Assembly: GCA_018524725.1 (NCBI GenBank)
Contig: JAEUWP010000252.1
Coordinates: forward strand, 62,001 to 126,000
DNA: 64,000 bases
Source: Podaxis mareebaensis
Taxonomy: Eukaryota > Basidiomycota > Agaricomycetes > Agaricales > Agaricaceae
Reading direction: 5' to 3'
The stretch's first letter is position 1, and each line of letters starts with the position of its first letter. Under the pieces are notes generated by a model that saw only the letters and a program-made list of their open reading frames with translations, searched no databases and was not told the DNA's origin. The position numbers and the translations under genes were made by a program. This document shows positions 32,137 through 45,236 of the stretch, one piece after another.

Positions 32137-35074
32137 ACTCTTCTCCACTCTGCGTCAGGGGCCAGGACCAGGTATAACAAAAGAGAGCGATAACGGATTT
32201 TTGGGAGCAAGAGATTGTGAATGACCAATGATGGGGATCCAGAAAGAGTAGCAACTGCCCAAGAAAAGCGTGCGAGGTCAGACAACCAGAGTGAATTTAT
32301 GGAGTTGACGACGATGGGACTCGTGACAGCTTGTCCAATGTGCCCGGGTGCCCGTGGCTGTTATAGGCAGGTAGTCCCTGCGCAAGCCCCTCGCTTCCTT
32401 TCCGTTCAGAGCGTGGGCCTACCATGTATTACAGCTGCATTATTGACGAGATCTTCCGCAATCATTCCTATCAATCTTCGATAGCCAAACACCGAATGAA
32501 CGTAAAGGTCGGGTCACTGGTGACAGCACCTGTAAAGGCGCCTAACTATCTTCCGATACTGGCACAAGCAACTCCGAGAAGTAGGCTGTTAATTTGATTG
32601 GGGACCCCGAGGTAATAGCTCTAAGTCGGCAAGGGTCCTAGGGTTCAGCTCCCTATACTCCGATTCGGGAGTTTGACACGTATGCGGCTGCACCGTTCAC
32701 TGACAAATTCAAAGAAAGAAAGAGGTAAAAAAAAAAAAGAAGAGGTATGCATGAAAGCAAGATTTTGATTCAGCTCCTTGAAAGGCAGCTTGGCGGACAG
32801 GGTTACTTCAACGATTGGGTTTCTCGATTTCAAATTCCCCCACTAGTGCCAGAAGGCGGAGTCTGGCGGAGTTTGAGCTCGCGCCATTTGTCCTTTTCGC
32901 GTTAAACTAAGAACGAAAGTGATGAACCTATTCATCGGTGTTCAACGCGAATGCCAGCTGATCCAAGTGGTAGAGCGGCACCTGCTCAAGTTAGTCACTC
33001 GGATTCTCATGGTTTTGAAATTTTGGAAGACCGAGACGTCAGAATTCCGTAATATTATTTTCTTGCAATGGACGTGAGTAAGTCCCATGGCCGAGGGTTT
33101 TACACAAAGTTCACCAGAGAAATGGCCGTTGGGTTATCGAGGTAACCCTGAAGGGTGCGGTGATGCTAATCGATAAATATAAGCGAACATAACTCCCACT
33201 TGTTTCACGAACCGTCCAATGATGGAACCTTGATGCATTGATGATCCTGCCCCTTTTCTCCACACTTGTCGATGGTCTGAATATTTGTTACTGTTATCGA
33301 TTATCTTAAAAAACACCGTCGAAAAACGTGTCATACTTAGACCTCAATACGTACCGAATTTATTGGCTGGATAATCAACCTCTTTAGGTTAATGGGATTG
33401 ACGCTTATTGCATCACTGATCGATCGATCACAAGTCCATCATGTTAGCGACGGAGAACATATGCACCGGTTACTCCAGATCCAGTCAGAACGCATCGGCA
33501 GCACAATGACCAATGCACACTAGAGCGATAAAAACCCAAATTCTAAAATAAAAAGACAACCATTTGATCATTGATGGCCCACAAGACTCACCTGTTAGTT
33601 CCATTCTGTCCAATCTCTCACGTCTCTCCCATGCCGCCGCTTTTCCACGTCCGAAAACGGCCGGTTACCTAGTCTGACAAGATCTGACCCGCGGCTCACG
33701 ATCCCTATCAGATCTGGAGAGACGGATATCTGGAGCAGCGGTCCCTGCAAGAGCCCGCAAGTCATCCACGCAGTGTTATAGCGTATATAAATATCCCTCA
33801 AATTCCTACGCGGCATCGTGTGCGACGATCAATGGCGAGTCTTGACCACATTCAGCCACACCCTGTCGCAATCACTCCCAAGCCCTGCGACCTTACGCAA
33901 CTGCCAGTGAGTTCAACAGCGAAATGAGGGATATCTCCCAAAGGAAGTTCTGACGGAAAGGTTGTGCAAAGCTGCATGAACAATAGCCTTCTTTGCCGGA
34001 CGCTGTATAGATAATAGAATGGTTCCCCCAGCGCCGTTATGAAATCAGGTCTCGTGGATGGGTCATCTGCACTAGGATAACCATATTGCTAATCATAGTG
34101 ATATCACATATGACCATATGCACGACACACGTTTTTGTCATAGAATCGAAGGTTTCTGACCAACCCTAGCGCCAAATCCTCTCGATCTGTGTATTCACCG
34201 CTGCATCTGACAACTCTCTTCAGTAAACATCTCCGAAGGGATGGCGGGCCGATCGATGTTCGGAGAGACTTCTTGGACCCCAAAAAAAAGGTTCTAACAG
34301 ATTATCTCTCCGCAGCCGGTGCGCCAACTATTGAACTTGGGAAGGTCAAACAGGCACTCCACCTCGTGCAGCTCTCGGCATATACCTTGACCTATAATTA
34401 ATGGGAGATCGCTTTCCCTGAGAGCCTTCATCTGATGTCTGATGTGCCGTTTAGGCCCGGTCGAAGGAACGAAGATAGATTCCATGAGCTGATCTCGTGG
34501 TTCTTGGTATGTATCTCGAGTAGATTTTTTTATTTGTAGTGTTCTACAAAAATTTGACGAGTCCTTTTCGAGCGGAAGTGAGATGTTGTTGCGACCTTTG
34601 AACGAAAATTTCCGTTTGAAACGGCGCCCATTTTCTGTGATCAGTTCGATCTGTCAATCACTTGTTATACGAGACGCGGCTTCAGTGGCCGATTTCTAGG
34701 CATCGGCCTGGTGAATATACCAAGGCGAGGGTTGAGAACGACATGACTCCTTAAATGACAGAGAGAATATAAAAGATCGTCGCCATCGTACTTCTAAACT
34801 TCCAACGCGTGGAGTGGCGGCAACCCTTCTTTACTCAGAGTACACACCCTTCTTCATTTGTGGATAATGGCTAAACCTGCGTTGTGAAGGGTCTAGTGAG
34901 AACAGAGGGGCACCGAGCCAGGAAGCTACGGAGACTTGGTTACAAATGGAAGTCAGTCTATAATTACACTGAAGTGGAGATAGTTACAAGGGGTTACAAG
35001 GAGAATAAGTTATGCAAGGTAAAACTGGGAGCACAGCAAGTGAACCAAGTGCGAAATTCGGGATCCGAAGCCCG
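32137..35074. other. Gene-poor stretch of about 2.9 kb
   Basis: Only short frames, a poly-A tract near 32728 and AT-rich DNA. No tRNA with recognisable A and B boxes and no intact transposon ORF was found. It may hold UTRs, a non-coding RNA or decayed elements; the sequence alone does not decide. Confidence 0.35.
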
Positions 35075-36512
35075 TTAATATCGTCCAGATACCATACGAA
35101 CCACCGCACGCAGCGGAGTGAACACAACATACCCAATTGCGTGCAGAATCCTTGTTGCAAACCACGATGGCTTAGCCAGCAACGGGTAATTCCGGTAGTG
35201 ATCCTCTTCAGCAATTGTCGCCAAGCGGCCTTTTACCATAGATCCATACGGAGCAGACTTTGCGGCACGTCGTCGTGATCCATAGCGGCTCTTATCTTTG
35301 TCGCTCTCCGACCCTGGTGGCGGTGATAGGAGCCACCTGGGCAAGATTGACCGGGCAGTGGTAAAGATGGGTATCATCGTCAGTCTGCTCTTCTTTCCAA
35401 AAGATGGTCCAGACTCGGAGCTGGACAGCGCGGCAATGGATTCTTCCATAGATCGGACCCTTGCTTCTTGTTCATCCCATTGCTTCTCGTGTTTCCGGAT
35501 CGAACGTTTCACGGAAGCGACAGCATCGTTAACGTAGTCGAATACATCTTCGGATGACAATTGTTGGCTCTTTACGTGAGCGAGGGAGTCCTCGAGCTCC
35601 TCTACCCGTTTCATCAAAAGTTTGAGTTTCTCTTGCACGTCGGCATCATGCTTATGATGATCGGTGGAAGGGGGGTAATGAATCAAATTTTGGAGGTCAG
35701 ATGTACGGTTGCTCAGGCGGTCTATCAGATGTGACCACGGGCGCATCCCAGTCGCCATCACGAAGAGCCCAGTACTAAACCATGAGAGTGAGTTGGGTCC
35801 TAGGAAGGTTGTAGTGGCATATCGTAGGAGATAGACGCCAATTAGGGGGGAAATCGTGGTTAGCGCCAAACAGAATATTTCGATTTTTCGGAGTTCGGAA
35901 ATAGCGAGGTCTCGGTGTTTATCCCCGGAAGGCACAGGAGGAAGGTGTGGTGGTCGTCTGCGCCGCTGTGCTTTCTGGTATAGCTCCCACGGGACTATGT
36001 GGGCGGAGTGAGAAGAAAGAACATATGAGTATGTGAGGGCCGGTACCTTCAATAATTTGGTGGAGGTAATAGACCAGGAAAATGATGAAGACTAAGTTCT
36101 TGACATGGTCTCCTCCGGTCAACAGATTCCCAATAGGTGAAACGAAGGCCAGGATGACCGCAAGATCGAATTCATACCAAGATCGTTGGGGTACCTGGGC
36201 TGGGGGGTCATCGTGATGGCGGTCGGGATAGGAGTGAGGAGGTGCATGGCGGACGTTTCGAGAGTGTAAAGATCCAAGCGTGGGTGAACTAGGAACTCGT
36301 CTACGAATCGACGGGCCGGGTGACGAGTCCCTAGAGCTGCCATCTTCAGAGCTCAGACTGTCCTTGAAACGTGAGGCCGGATGCAAACGTAACTGGTCTT
36401 CTGCCTCTTCGTCACCGGATTCCAACTCGCCAGTAGCGGAACAAGAAGTCTCCGAGTCATTGTCACGGTCGTGTATTGATTTCACACTGGAGTCAGAGCT
36501 CGAATGCTCCAT
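35075..36512 (-). CDS. Fungal membrane protein with coiled coil, unknown function
   Basis: A two-exon gene of about 460 residues. The N-terminus (MEHSSSDSSVKS) is acidic and serine-rich. Two hydrophobic helices follow (LAVILAFVSPIGNLL, LVFIIFLVYYLHQII), then an intron (GTACCG..ATAG), a basic PWELYQKAQRRRRPP segment and two more helices (IFCLALTTISPLIGVYLL, SWFSTGLFVMATGMRPW). A coiled coil around EKLKLLMKRVEELEDSL and SVKRSIRKHEKQWDE follows, then a basic C-terminus with a final hydrophobic segment (GYVVFTPLRAVVRMV). This layout is seen in conserved Agaricomycete proteins of unknown role. I infer an endomembrane location. It is divergent from the next gene across 445 bp. Confidence 0.65.
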
Positions 36513-36957
36513 TATGCGAAGGCGGCGTCGGATGACTTTGGTGTCGCGGAGTTGTAATGTCTAAAAAGCATCGTCAAGGTCGAGGTCAGCATCACGTTTC
36601 GCCTAATACAGACCACGTGCGCAACTCCAACAGACAACCTCGGTCTCCTCATCTCGAGCAATTCACGCTGAATCTGCCTGGGTTTTTGTTATATATGATG
36701 CATTTAACTTCATGGATTGTGACCGTGGGGAGGCGCCGTTGGTAAGTACGTCGAGATTCACTGAATAACCTAATGTTTGTGAGGGAAGACGAAGCCAAAC
36801 AAATTCCCAAGAGGGTACGACACTTTCCAATCCTGGTCATAATTTAATCACCGACCTTCGTTAATGGTCATATCGCTATCTTTTCAGTCCGTTTCTCTGC
36901 TCTCGCCACAACCTCCACAAAGGGTGAGAACACGAAGACTTGTAGCTGGCATGAAAA

Positions 36958-38932
36958 ATGGGGGAAACTAGTCACGAATTTTCAGAAATCCACTTTCCAC
37001 CGTTCCCTCAACCCCCTCCTGGGGTCACTATTATTCCTTTCAAGGACTACAAAGAACACGGCATACATTTGACCCGGGACAGAAGTGGGCAAGAAATTGA
37101 CGGACTGGGAGTTCCTACAGTAGCTCTGCCCATTCGAGACGAGCCAGATCTGGTCATTGAATGGCCTCGGCACATATGCGCCTCGCGGCCAGAACTTCAA
37201 CAAGGTGACCGAAAAGAGTGGTGGCGACACTGGGAGGAGAACGACAAAAGACGGCCAGCCTTTGCATTCAACCCGTATGCACCGTGTTCACCTCGTCAAT
37301 CATTAGACTAATTAAACGCCGGAAGGCAACAACCACGGCTCGACAGGATATTCGCTGCCGTTTCTTCATTCCGTGGCTCCCGCCGCTGGCCATTTGAACA
37401 AGATAACAAACCAGGGCCGAAATATTTCTGGGACCAAGTAAATCTTTATATCCCCAAATTTTTGTTCTCACGCGCCCTTTGTAGTTCCGCATTTTCATCG
37501 GTGCAAGCGGGTATCCACCTGCATGGAACCGCATAGACAAACCCAAGCACACGAAGGAAGGTCTTTTGGCGTCGCCGGATTATTCAGGTGATGAAGACGA
37601 CGCGTCATTCAACCCACAACCAGCTGCCAACATCCAAGTTTCGACAAACCCAAGCCTGAGCGAGAAGAACGAGAAGAAGCAGCGAGATGGTCCCGCCCGC
37701 CCACCGTATGCATACTATAACGTGAAACCCGTGGATCTCAGCAGCGACGAGGCTGTTCGTGAACTTTTGGAACTTGACAAGCTGAAAAGGGAGGAGCGAC
37801 TCATCGACTTCCTCGACGACCCTGAAAGGGTTGTCAAGGCGTTTCTGAGCTCTTATTCGCGCGGTCAAAGCTTCTGGTGGTTCGTATATGCCCTCTAATT
37901 CTCTCTTTTTTGAACAGAACAACTCACGAGAAGTCTAGGTCAGATGAGAACCTCGACATCTTGCCTCGCCTGACGTGCTTTTTCTTCGAATTCCTCCTCA
38001 GGAACCGCGTTTTTTGTGAGCATTCAGCCGAGCGCAAGTTTCAGAGCGCGCTCAAAGTCGCTGAGTTGGCAAATAAAGAACTTCCTTACACGTCTGTTAT
38101 ATCCAAGTTTCTCCCGGACGAATTCGGCAACGCTTGTCGGGAGTATTGGGGCTCCCAAAAAAAGAATCAGAGTGCTTGGTCCGACGACGATGATGCTGAA
38201 GAAGACATCCATACAAGGAAGGAGGAAAACAAGAACATGGCCGTCCCTGGCAGTACAATCGTTACTCACGACGATTCCGTGTCTTTCAAATCCAAAATTA
38301 CGCGTATAACCTTCGATGAAGAAATAGACATGGGCAAAGATGCGATCGACACTCTTTCACAAATACCACCATCCCCGTCCGTCCTCACGCGTGTTTCAGT
38401 CCCAGAAGCATTTCAAACCCTCCTTACACCAACCAACGCCTTCCCGGTGACGCACACCCCCAGACTCGTTGAACGCTCTCTTAGACGCATCAAGCACGCC
38501 CTCCCTCCAGGCGCTTTCGCTTCCGCTCATGCCAAATCTCATCGCTCCAAGTCTCACAACGACGCTATCGGTTCCATCGACGCCGTTGAGGCAGATCTTG
38601 AGAATATGCTACTTAAAGTCGTGCTGGTGCCATGGGTTGATTCAGGATTTTATGGGTACGAAAAACCGGAGATTATTAAATGTTTCGAACCCGCACAGGG
38701 AGCAAAAGGAGGATTGGAGGAAGAGCATGACCCGCTGGAGGACGAGATTACCGTCCTCTTCTCTGTCGCGTCGAAGGACATGGATGTGTTGCGAGATGCC
38801 ATTGGGATGGGTTTGGCCGGAACTTGGGTTCAGCTTAGGCCTGTTGGGGAGGACGGGAAATACTCGAAGAGGTTGAGTTATTGGTACCTTGATGACTTGG
38901 ATGCTGTTATTCCAAGTTATTGGTCCTGTTGA
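36958..38932 (+). CDS. Conserved fungal protein, possibly Arb1-like
   Basis: A gene with at least five exons. Exon 1 (MGETSHEFSEIHFPPF) ends at FNP. A short exon near 37348 reads IFAAVSSFRGSRRWPFEQ and KYFWDQ. The next reads FRIFIGASGYPPAWNRIDKP and runs into an acidic/charged linker (DYSGDEDDASF). The last exons have LDILPRLTCFFFEFLLRNRVF, KVAELANKELPY, FLPDEFGNACREYWG, a Ser/Pro-rich spacer, and end VIPSYWSC. The block 'fLLRnrVf.e....a..va..a.keL......LP..f..AC...wG' is reminiscent of Arb1, the argonaute siRNA chaperone subunit (heterochromatic RNAi). This link is weak and by eye only. The exon joins were chosen where GT-AG sites restore continuous open sequence. Confidence 0.6.
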
Positions 38933-39098
38933 GTCTAACAGATCCCTATGCTGTTGATAGACAGTAGTATATTGCATGTGATACTTCTAACGTACATGTA
39001 GACGTGTGGAAAGGTGCCGCAAATCATGATCGTTAAAAATCGAAATTTAAATATGCCCAGGTGCCTGGCTTCCTGAATTATTGAGTTATCGATACGAA

Positions 39099-42000
39099 TC
39101 AACGCAATCTCGAAGGACCTGCAATGGCATTCTCCTGCCTTGGCCGAACTGTCGACTGGACACCATTCACCTGCGGATTAAATCCATTACCAGTATGGTC
39201 CGAAGGTCCTACGACGATATCGTTCGTTGAATTCATCTTGGCTTCATCCGGGATTAGATACTCGACGTCTTCGTACATGTGAGGAAATAATATTGCTAGC
39301 ATATCATCAACCCTTTACCGAGGCCCCTTTAGTCGATCTTCGATAGCAAGCATGGATAAGATGGGACACACTGGAAAATGAAATCGCCTTTCTGCGTTTT
39401 CTTCTTTGTTGGGGAGTCAATAACCTTCTTGGTATCGTCCAACTCGAAGCTGGACACGTTAAGCGTGCCAGCTGCATTGTCTTTGGTGTATAATGATAGA
39501 CCCTGACGTGCTGCTAGGTCGAGGATATTTCTCTCGACGGTGTTCTCGGCATAGTAGCAGTATACTAGACCAACGCACAACGTGAATATCCGCAAAGGGA
39601 GATTGGTAGTAAATGTACTGACCTTCAGTTGGGCGCGTTTGGCCCAAGCGGTCAATACGTGCAATGGCTTGAAGTTCGAACCCATGATGGACAACGCTTT
39701 CGAGGAGGAAGACGCGGGAAGCACAGGTTAGGTTCAATCCTGCGTTTTCGCGTTCACTGCGCAACACAGTTCTGTAAGACTAGGAGAGGCACCGTGGGAA
39801 CTCAGAACTCACCCATGGAGGAGTAACACAGGAATGTCTGGGTCCTTTCTGAACCTCTTAGCGGCGTCCTCATTCTTCGAGTTCTGGTCTATACGCAAAG
39901 AGTGGATATCTATTTCAATAAGTGAGTCATGATTGGATGTGATTCAAAAAGTGGTTTAGGTGACCATTGTGAGACAGGGCGGCTTGGACAACTATGATCA
40001 GTGATATTAGAGTCCATACGAAAGGGAGTTGAACGGAGCAGCGTACTGTGTAAAGAATCTGCCCAAGCGGAAAATACGATACTCTTCGAACCAGGATCAT
40101 TATCCTGCAAGTACAACAAATGTTTTACGAGCGTCTGGACCTTGCTTCCGTAGTCACCGCGTGCTTCAACTTGCTGGATTGCCTCGAATGTCTCAGGATC
40201 TGAGTGGCATGCAATAAACCATGTTTCGAATGTGAACCGACGCGAAAGGGACAAAAGCACGTACGGATGGTATTGTACGCGATTTTCCGGCGTGAGTTCG
40301 GGATGTCTTCTTCCTTGTCGGGACTTCTGGCATTTGCGCCCGGTTTCGGTTCTGGCTCTGCCTTTGACCCAACGGTAAATTGTTGGAGGGCAGTAGGGTC
40401 AATAGCAACTCTGTCGGAGACGTCATCTGAGAACACTCCGGTGTAATATAAGACTCTCATACCTGCACATTGGACACGTTCGCCCTTCCTTCCTTGTCAT
40501 CCAAACCCGCATACATGTCTAAGTGAAGGACTCAGATTCGTAACCGTTACATCATGTTTCACATTACCTCACAGAACATATGTGCACTGGTCTTGTATAT
40601 TAGCGAGTGTGTACGGAATATGGCACTGAAGAGGGCGCACCATTGGGTGATATACCCTCGAATAAATTCGCATTTGCACAGGATACAAACGTCATCGTCA
40701 TCGTCCTCTGCCATTTTCGCTTTGTTATGGACCAGGTTAGCAAGGTATCGCTGTCTTGCCCGTCCGACCGTAATCTTGGTGTCTAGTTGTTTGTACTTTG
40801 CAACCTCCTCTGCGATTGCATCTTCTATCTGCCCATCCCATTCTGCTTGTACGACCGAGTCCGAAATTTCTTGGAGTTGTCGGAAGTAAATGATTCTATG
40901 GTTAAACACTCTCCGCATCAGCGCGAGATCTGCATCGAGCTTGTCATGGAGGGATTCTGCAAGGAATTCTCGGTCATACTTGCGTTCCGGTCAATTCTGA
41001 GATACGAACCTTGTTCTGAGATGAGGCGTCGCAATTGGTTCCACGCATTCCTCGCCCACAACTTCTCTGGGTCCTTGTCGTTTTTAATCGCAGCTGCAAC
41101 ACCGTGGAGATCACTGGCGACCTACCCTCAAATCTTAGTTACCTTCACGCGTATTTGTAGTTGAAACGTGCTCACCGTACGTAGTGCCTTGTTTCCCAGC
41201 TTCTTCAGTATCAGCTTCCGCTGATCCGACAACTCTCTATGCGCGACCTCGTGCTCCGGTTGAAAAGCTACATCGTCCGGTGCTTCAAGTACAAGGTCTT
41301 CAATGACGTCCGCCGCTTTCATCGCGGCAGTCGTTTTACGGAGCTTCTTCTCGCGGACATCATGCGCAGCCAGCAACGTACGTTCGTGAAGCAACGCTTC
41401 TCTGCGGTCGGCCAATAGGGCTGCATATAGTTGCAGATACACTTCGGCTTCACCTTGGTTATCCAAGGTACGTTGATACTCTTGTCCATCCGCCTCGCCG
41501 TTGCCGGGGCTCAGTTTCTGGGACAGGAGCTCGATTGTGTGAGTTCTCCACTCCCAGAGAAGAGCGGATTGTTCATTGAGGATGTCTTGTATAATTCTGT
41601 GCGCTTCTTCCATCTGTTATTTTTGTCATCATCAACAACTCATCGAACGCTGACGATGCTTTTTACGCACCAATTCCAAGGATTTCTGAGTTTTACAGCC
41701 ACCTTCAAGGTAAGGGACTTCAATCAAAAGGTCGGGTGCAGAGATACCCTCTCGGCCCTCTCGTATCCGGGAGATGTTGAGTGTCTCCATGACGCGGTTG
41801 ACATCCTCCTCCGTGCCTATAAGCAGTTAGCTGAGCTTCCGACGTTTCGTTGACGCGGAAAAGACATGCCCTTCAAAATATCTTTTCTGATCTGATCCGC
41901 AATCTCATATGCTTGACTCTCCGATTCTGCGTGTTGGCCACCAAGGACATGATACACGTCCCCCTGCAAGAATTTAATACGGTGTAACACGAGACGGATC

Positions 42001-45000
42001 TCCTTCAGGCGTTGCTGGAGTCCACGAAGCTTGGTTGCATGCTCTTCGGCAGCGGCTGCCACTGAAGGGTCTTCATAGATGGGTGTTGGCGAGTGTTCAC
42101 GTTCCTTGCCTTTATTGTTTTTCTCCGGCTCCACGTCCACTTCATTGCTGTGATTTTGAGGCGGGATGGAGGCTCCTCTCTTGAGCGTGTTGCCCTTTTC
42201 TTGTTGTTCCCTGATCGCGTTTTGCAATTCCTCAATCAATTGATTAACCTCCTTTTCCGCCGTTTGCAACGTTTGCAAGGCTATCTGGTAGCGGCGAGGC
42301 TCTTGCGTTTCTTGCTGATACTGAGCAAGGGTGCATAGTCCCTGAATCTGCGACAGGTTGAGAAATTCACAGGGGCACGGTGGGAATCAACCTTTACCTT
42401 ACTCTTTGTGTCGTCCATAATCGATTTCCAATTCTTATCTTTCAGGTCTTCTAGAACGGCTTCCATAGTCTTCAGTGCTCCAGGCTTGATTGCTTTATCA
42501 CCCTGCCTTTGTAGTTGTCCAACCTACAAAGAATCAGGTTTTGCTCGCCAGACATTGGTAGATTGTGCAAGAACACACCTGGGGGTGAGTGCAAATTGCT
42601 CGTAATCTACGGAGGGAGTTCCGAAGTAAAGTGACATCAACCTGCCATCCGGCTGAAGCCGCAACCCCCCGTGGATCTAGTCCAAGTTCATCCAACATAA
42701 GCATCAGTCTCTGGTCGTAAAACTGCGAGGAATTAGCTCCAAAGACCACAAGGGCCACAGCCTAGCACACCTCTCTTTCAATGGGCCCGAGTTCTATTCC
42801 AACAACGTAGCGAGTTTGTTGGGGGATAGTCAACTCAGCTTTGATATCCGCTTTGACAGTTCTATCAATGATTCAGTCCTTGACCTATGGTCATGTCCTG
42901 GCCATAGAACCGACCTGATCGCATATTTCTGGAAGAAAGCCGCGAACTCTCTGGTATTACGCGGGTGAAGGAATTCAGTCCACATACGTGAAGAACCAAT
43001 GAGGCTATCGACGCGCAGGAACCTTCATAAGTGTCAGCAAGGAGTGAAACAAGCGAAAATGAACAACTCACTTCAGAACATGGCTCAAATCCGATACCTG
43101 CGAACGTGCGGGTGTTCCTGAAACGGCAAAAGAAGCTAGCCTGGGTATCAACGACACCATATCTCTGTCCGGGTCTTAGATTTGAATTGAAGGAGATCAA
43201 GCCCGCACGCACTCTGTCTTTCCACCGCCCACCATTTGAACCTCGTCCATAACAACTCGCATCCATTCAACCATAACCAATGGACTTCTAGGTCTCTCCA
43301 CATTAGGATATGCCACGTCCTCACGCCGTGGACGTTGAACGACCGCACGAGCGATATTGAAGTCCGAGCGCAAGACCGCGTATGTCGTTATTACGATATC
43401 ATATTGCTGCACGTATGTGCACCAATCTAGAATGCTCTCCTCCTCTTCCTCGGCTATTATCATCTCCATCGACTCGCTGCGATCCGATAAATCATCCGAC
43501 TCCCTTGTTTTGCCCTTTCCTTTCCGGCTGCGTTCTTTCGCTGACGAGAGCTTTCCTTTTTTCGTGTTCGCTTTCGAATTCTTCACTTTCTTCTGCCGCA
43601 ACAGTTTCCGTACGCGTTCCTTCTCCTCTGGAGTGTTATTGATCGGGACAGCGATCTTCGACCATCCCTCGTATACGAGGACCCTGAGCGAAGGGGCGTG
43701 GGCACTAATTTCATCGGCCCATTGTCCTGCTAATGAACTAGGGGTCACGATAAGAGTAGTCTATAGATCATCATCAGCTAGAGCGGAGAATACAGAGCAT
43801 GAAATTTGTACCCTAACAGCCCTCACTGCTAATCTGGCTTCCGGATCCCAGCGTATCATAGATGGATTGCGATCCTCGGGCGCTGGATTGAGTAATATCA
43901 GGGATAATGTCTCCAACGTTTTCCCAAGCCCTGGCTCCTCCGCAAGTATGCCACCAAATGCTTTTTTCACGACAGGCTTCTCCAAATAGAGCATTCTGCT
44001 GAGTCGATTATAGTAAAACGTATGATTTCCTTCTTGTATCTCGTCCCAGAAGGAATACTCGGCATCATCGCTGCTCGAAACAATGGCACCATCGGACATT
44101 ACGTCCTTGCCTTCACGCCGAAGTAGCCACGCCACGCTCCGGCGTTGGAAGGGAAGAAGGCTTGGCAGGAGAGCATCAGGTTGCATAGCGTCGTCTGCTA
44201 GTCGGGATCGCATTGGGGGAGCGGAAGTAAGGATAGAGTAGAAGTAGGGTATATCAATGTTGTCGAGATTCTGTCCAGAAGGTTGGCCATAAAGGAAATG
44301 ATATAAACGAGATTGGCATCCTTCGATGAAAGCAGCACGTTTCTTGGGTAGCTTCCGAGATAGGGGTTCGAACAGCGAAGGAAGACACAAGGAGACTACC
44401 ACTTCAAGTTGTAACTCAAAGGGCAGTTCTTGATTGTCTACATCGCAGAAGGCTCCCGGTAGTATAACGACCTTCATATTGGCCTGGATATTGACTTTGT
44501 GTATGTGTTGCAATTCATAGCAACTCTCGAGAACAGCGACATAGTCTTGGCCATTTTCTGACAGTGGAAGGATGAACCAATCTTGACAGCCTTCGAGCCG
44601 ATACTGCCTCTCCCAGACGGCAGTCAGCTTATTCTCGAAATCAAAAATCTGGGAGTAACCGACATCGATAGTTGTGGGTTCAGAAACAGAATCACGAAGG
44701 GTTTCAAGAACTCCTAAAAAGTCGGCCGGTACCGCGTCATCGGAATCAGTCGTGTAGCGCATTGCAAAAGTATGTCTCCAAACAGGTAATATTTCTTGTC
44801 CTGGGAGGCTTTGGGAGACAGTCGGGGATGCGGAAAGCGGAAAGGGAACATCATGGTTATCCGTCCTAGTGACTGAGGCTTCGCCGTTCGGTGTAAGTCT
44901 CCGTTTCTTCGCGTTGTGCGTATGAGTAGGGGATCTAGCCCTCTTCTTGCTCTTGATCTGATTGTTTGTCGCTTCGGTTTGCGATGAGACTTCTTGTAGG

Positions 45001-45236
45001 ATTCGGTCGAATAATCCTCTTAACTTGAGGAAAAGGGGGAAATCTCCGGATTCCTTGCGTTCAGGCCATATGTCGGATGCGAGCAGATGTGTGGAAGAAA
45101 TATGTTGAGAGCATGATATTCGCATAGTACATATGTACAATTGAGGATAGACTTGAGCGGACTTGGGGATAGCTGTGGTAAGAAGCAAAGAAGGCAGACA
45201 TGGGGCACGCGCATTCACGGTCATGTGACGTGTCAT
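39099..45236 (-). CDS. SNF2-family helicase with RING finger (SHPRH/Irc20-type E3 ubiquitin ligase)
   Basis: A large multi-exon gene of about 6 kb. From the N-terminus: a divergent region (LASDIWPERKESGDFP, a basic KKRARSPT patch), then the helicase core with Walker A in GGILAEEPGLGKTLE, motif Ia in TPSSLAGQWADEI, VLVYEGW, VITTYAVL, and a Walker B-type site reading VVMDEVQ rather than the usual DEAH. A long helical insertion follows (HLEQVAA-like coiled coils around 41000-42400). A C3HC4 RING finger reads CILCKCEFIRGYITQ, then after an intron CAHMFCE, and after another intron TCPMC. The C-terminal helicase lobe has SKSIVFSAWAD and QAIARIDRLGQTRPTE. This layout matches nuclear SHPRH/Irc20 proteins, which ubiquitylate PCNA or act in recombination control. 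The ATG at 45236 is provisional. Confidence 0.85.

Noticed and set aside
43357..43989. A 210-codon + frame across the SNF2 core
   Set aside because: Antisense of helicase exons carrying Walker motifs.
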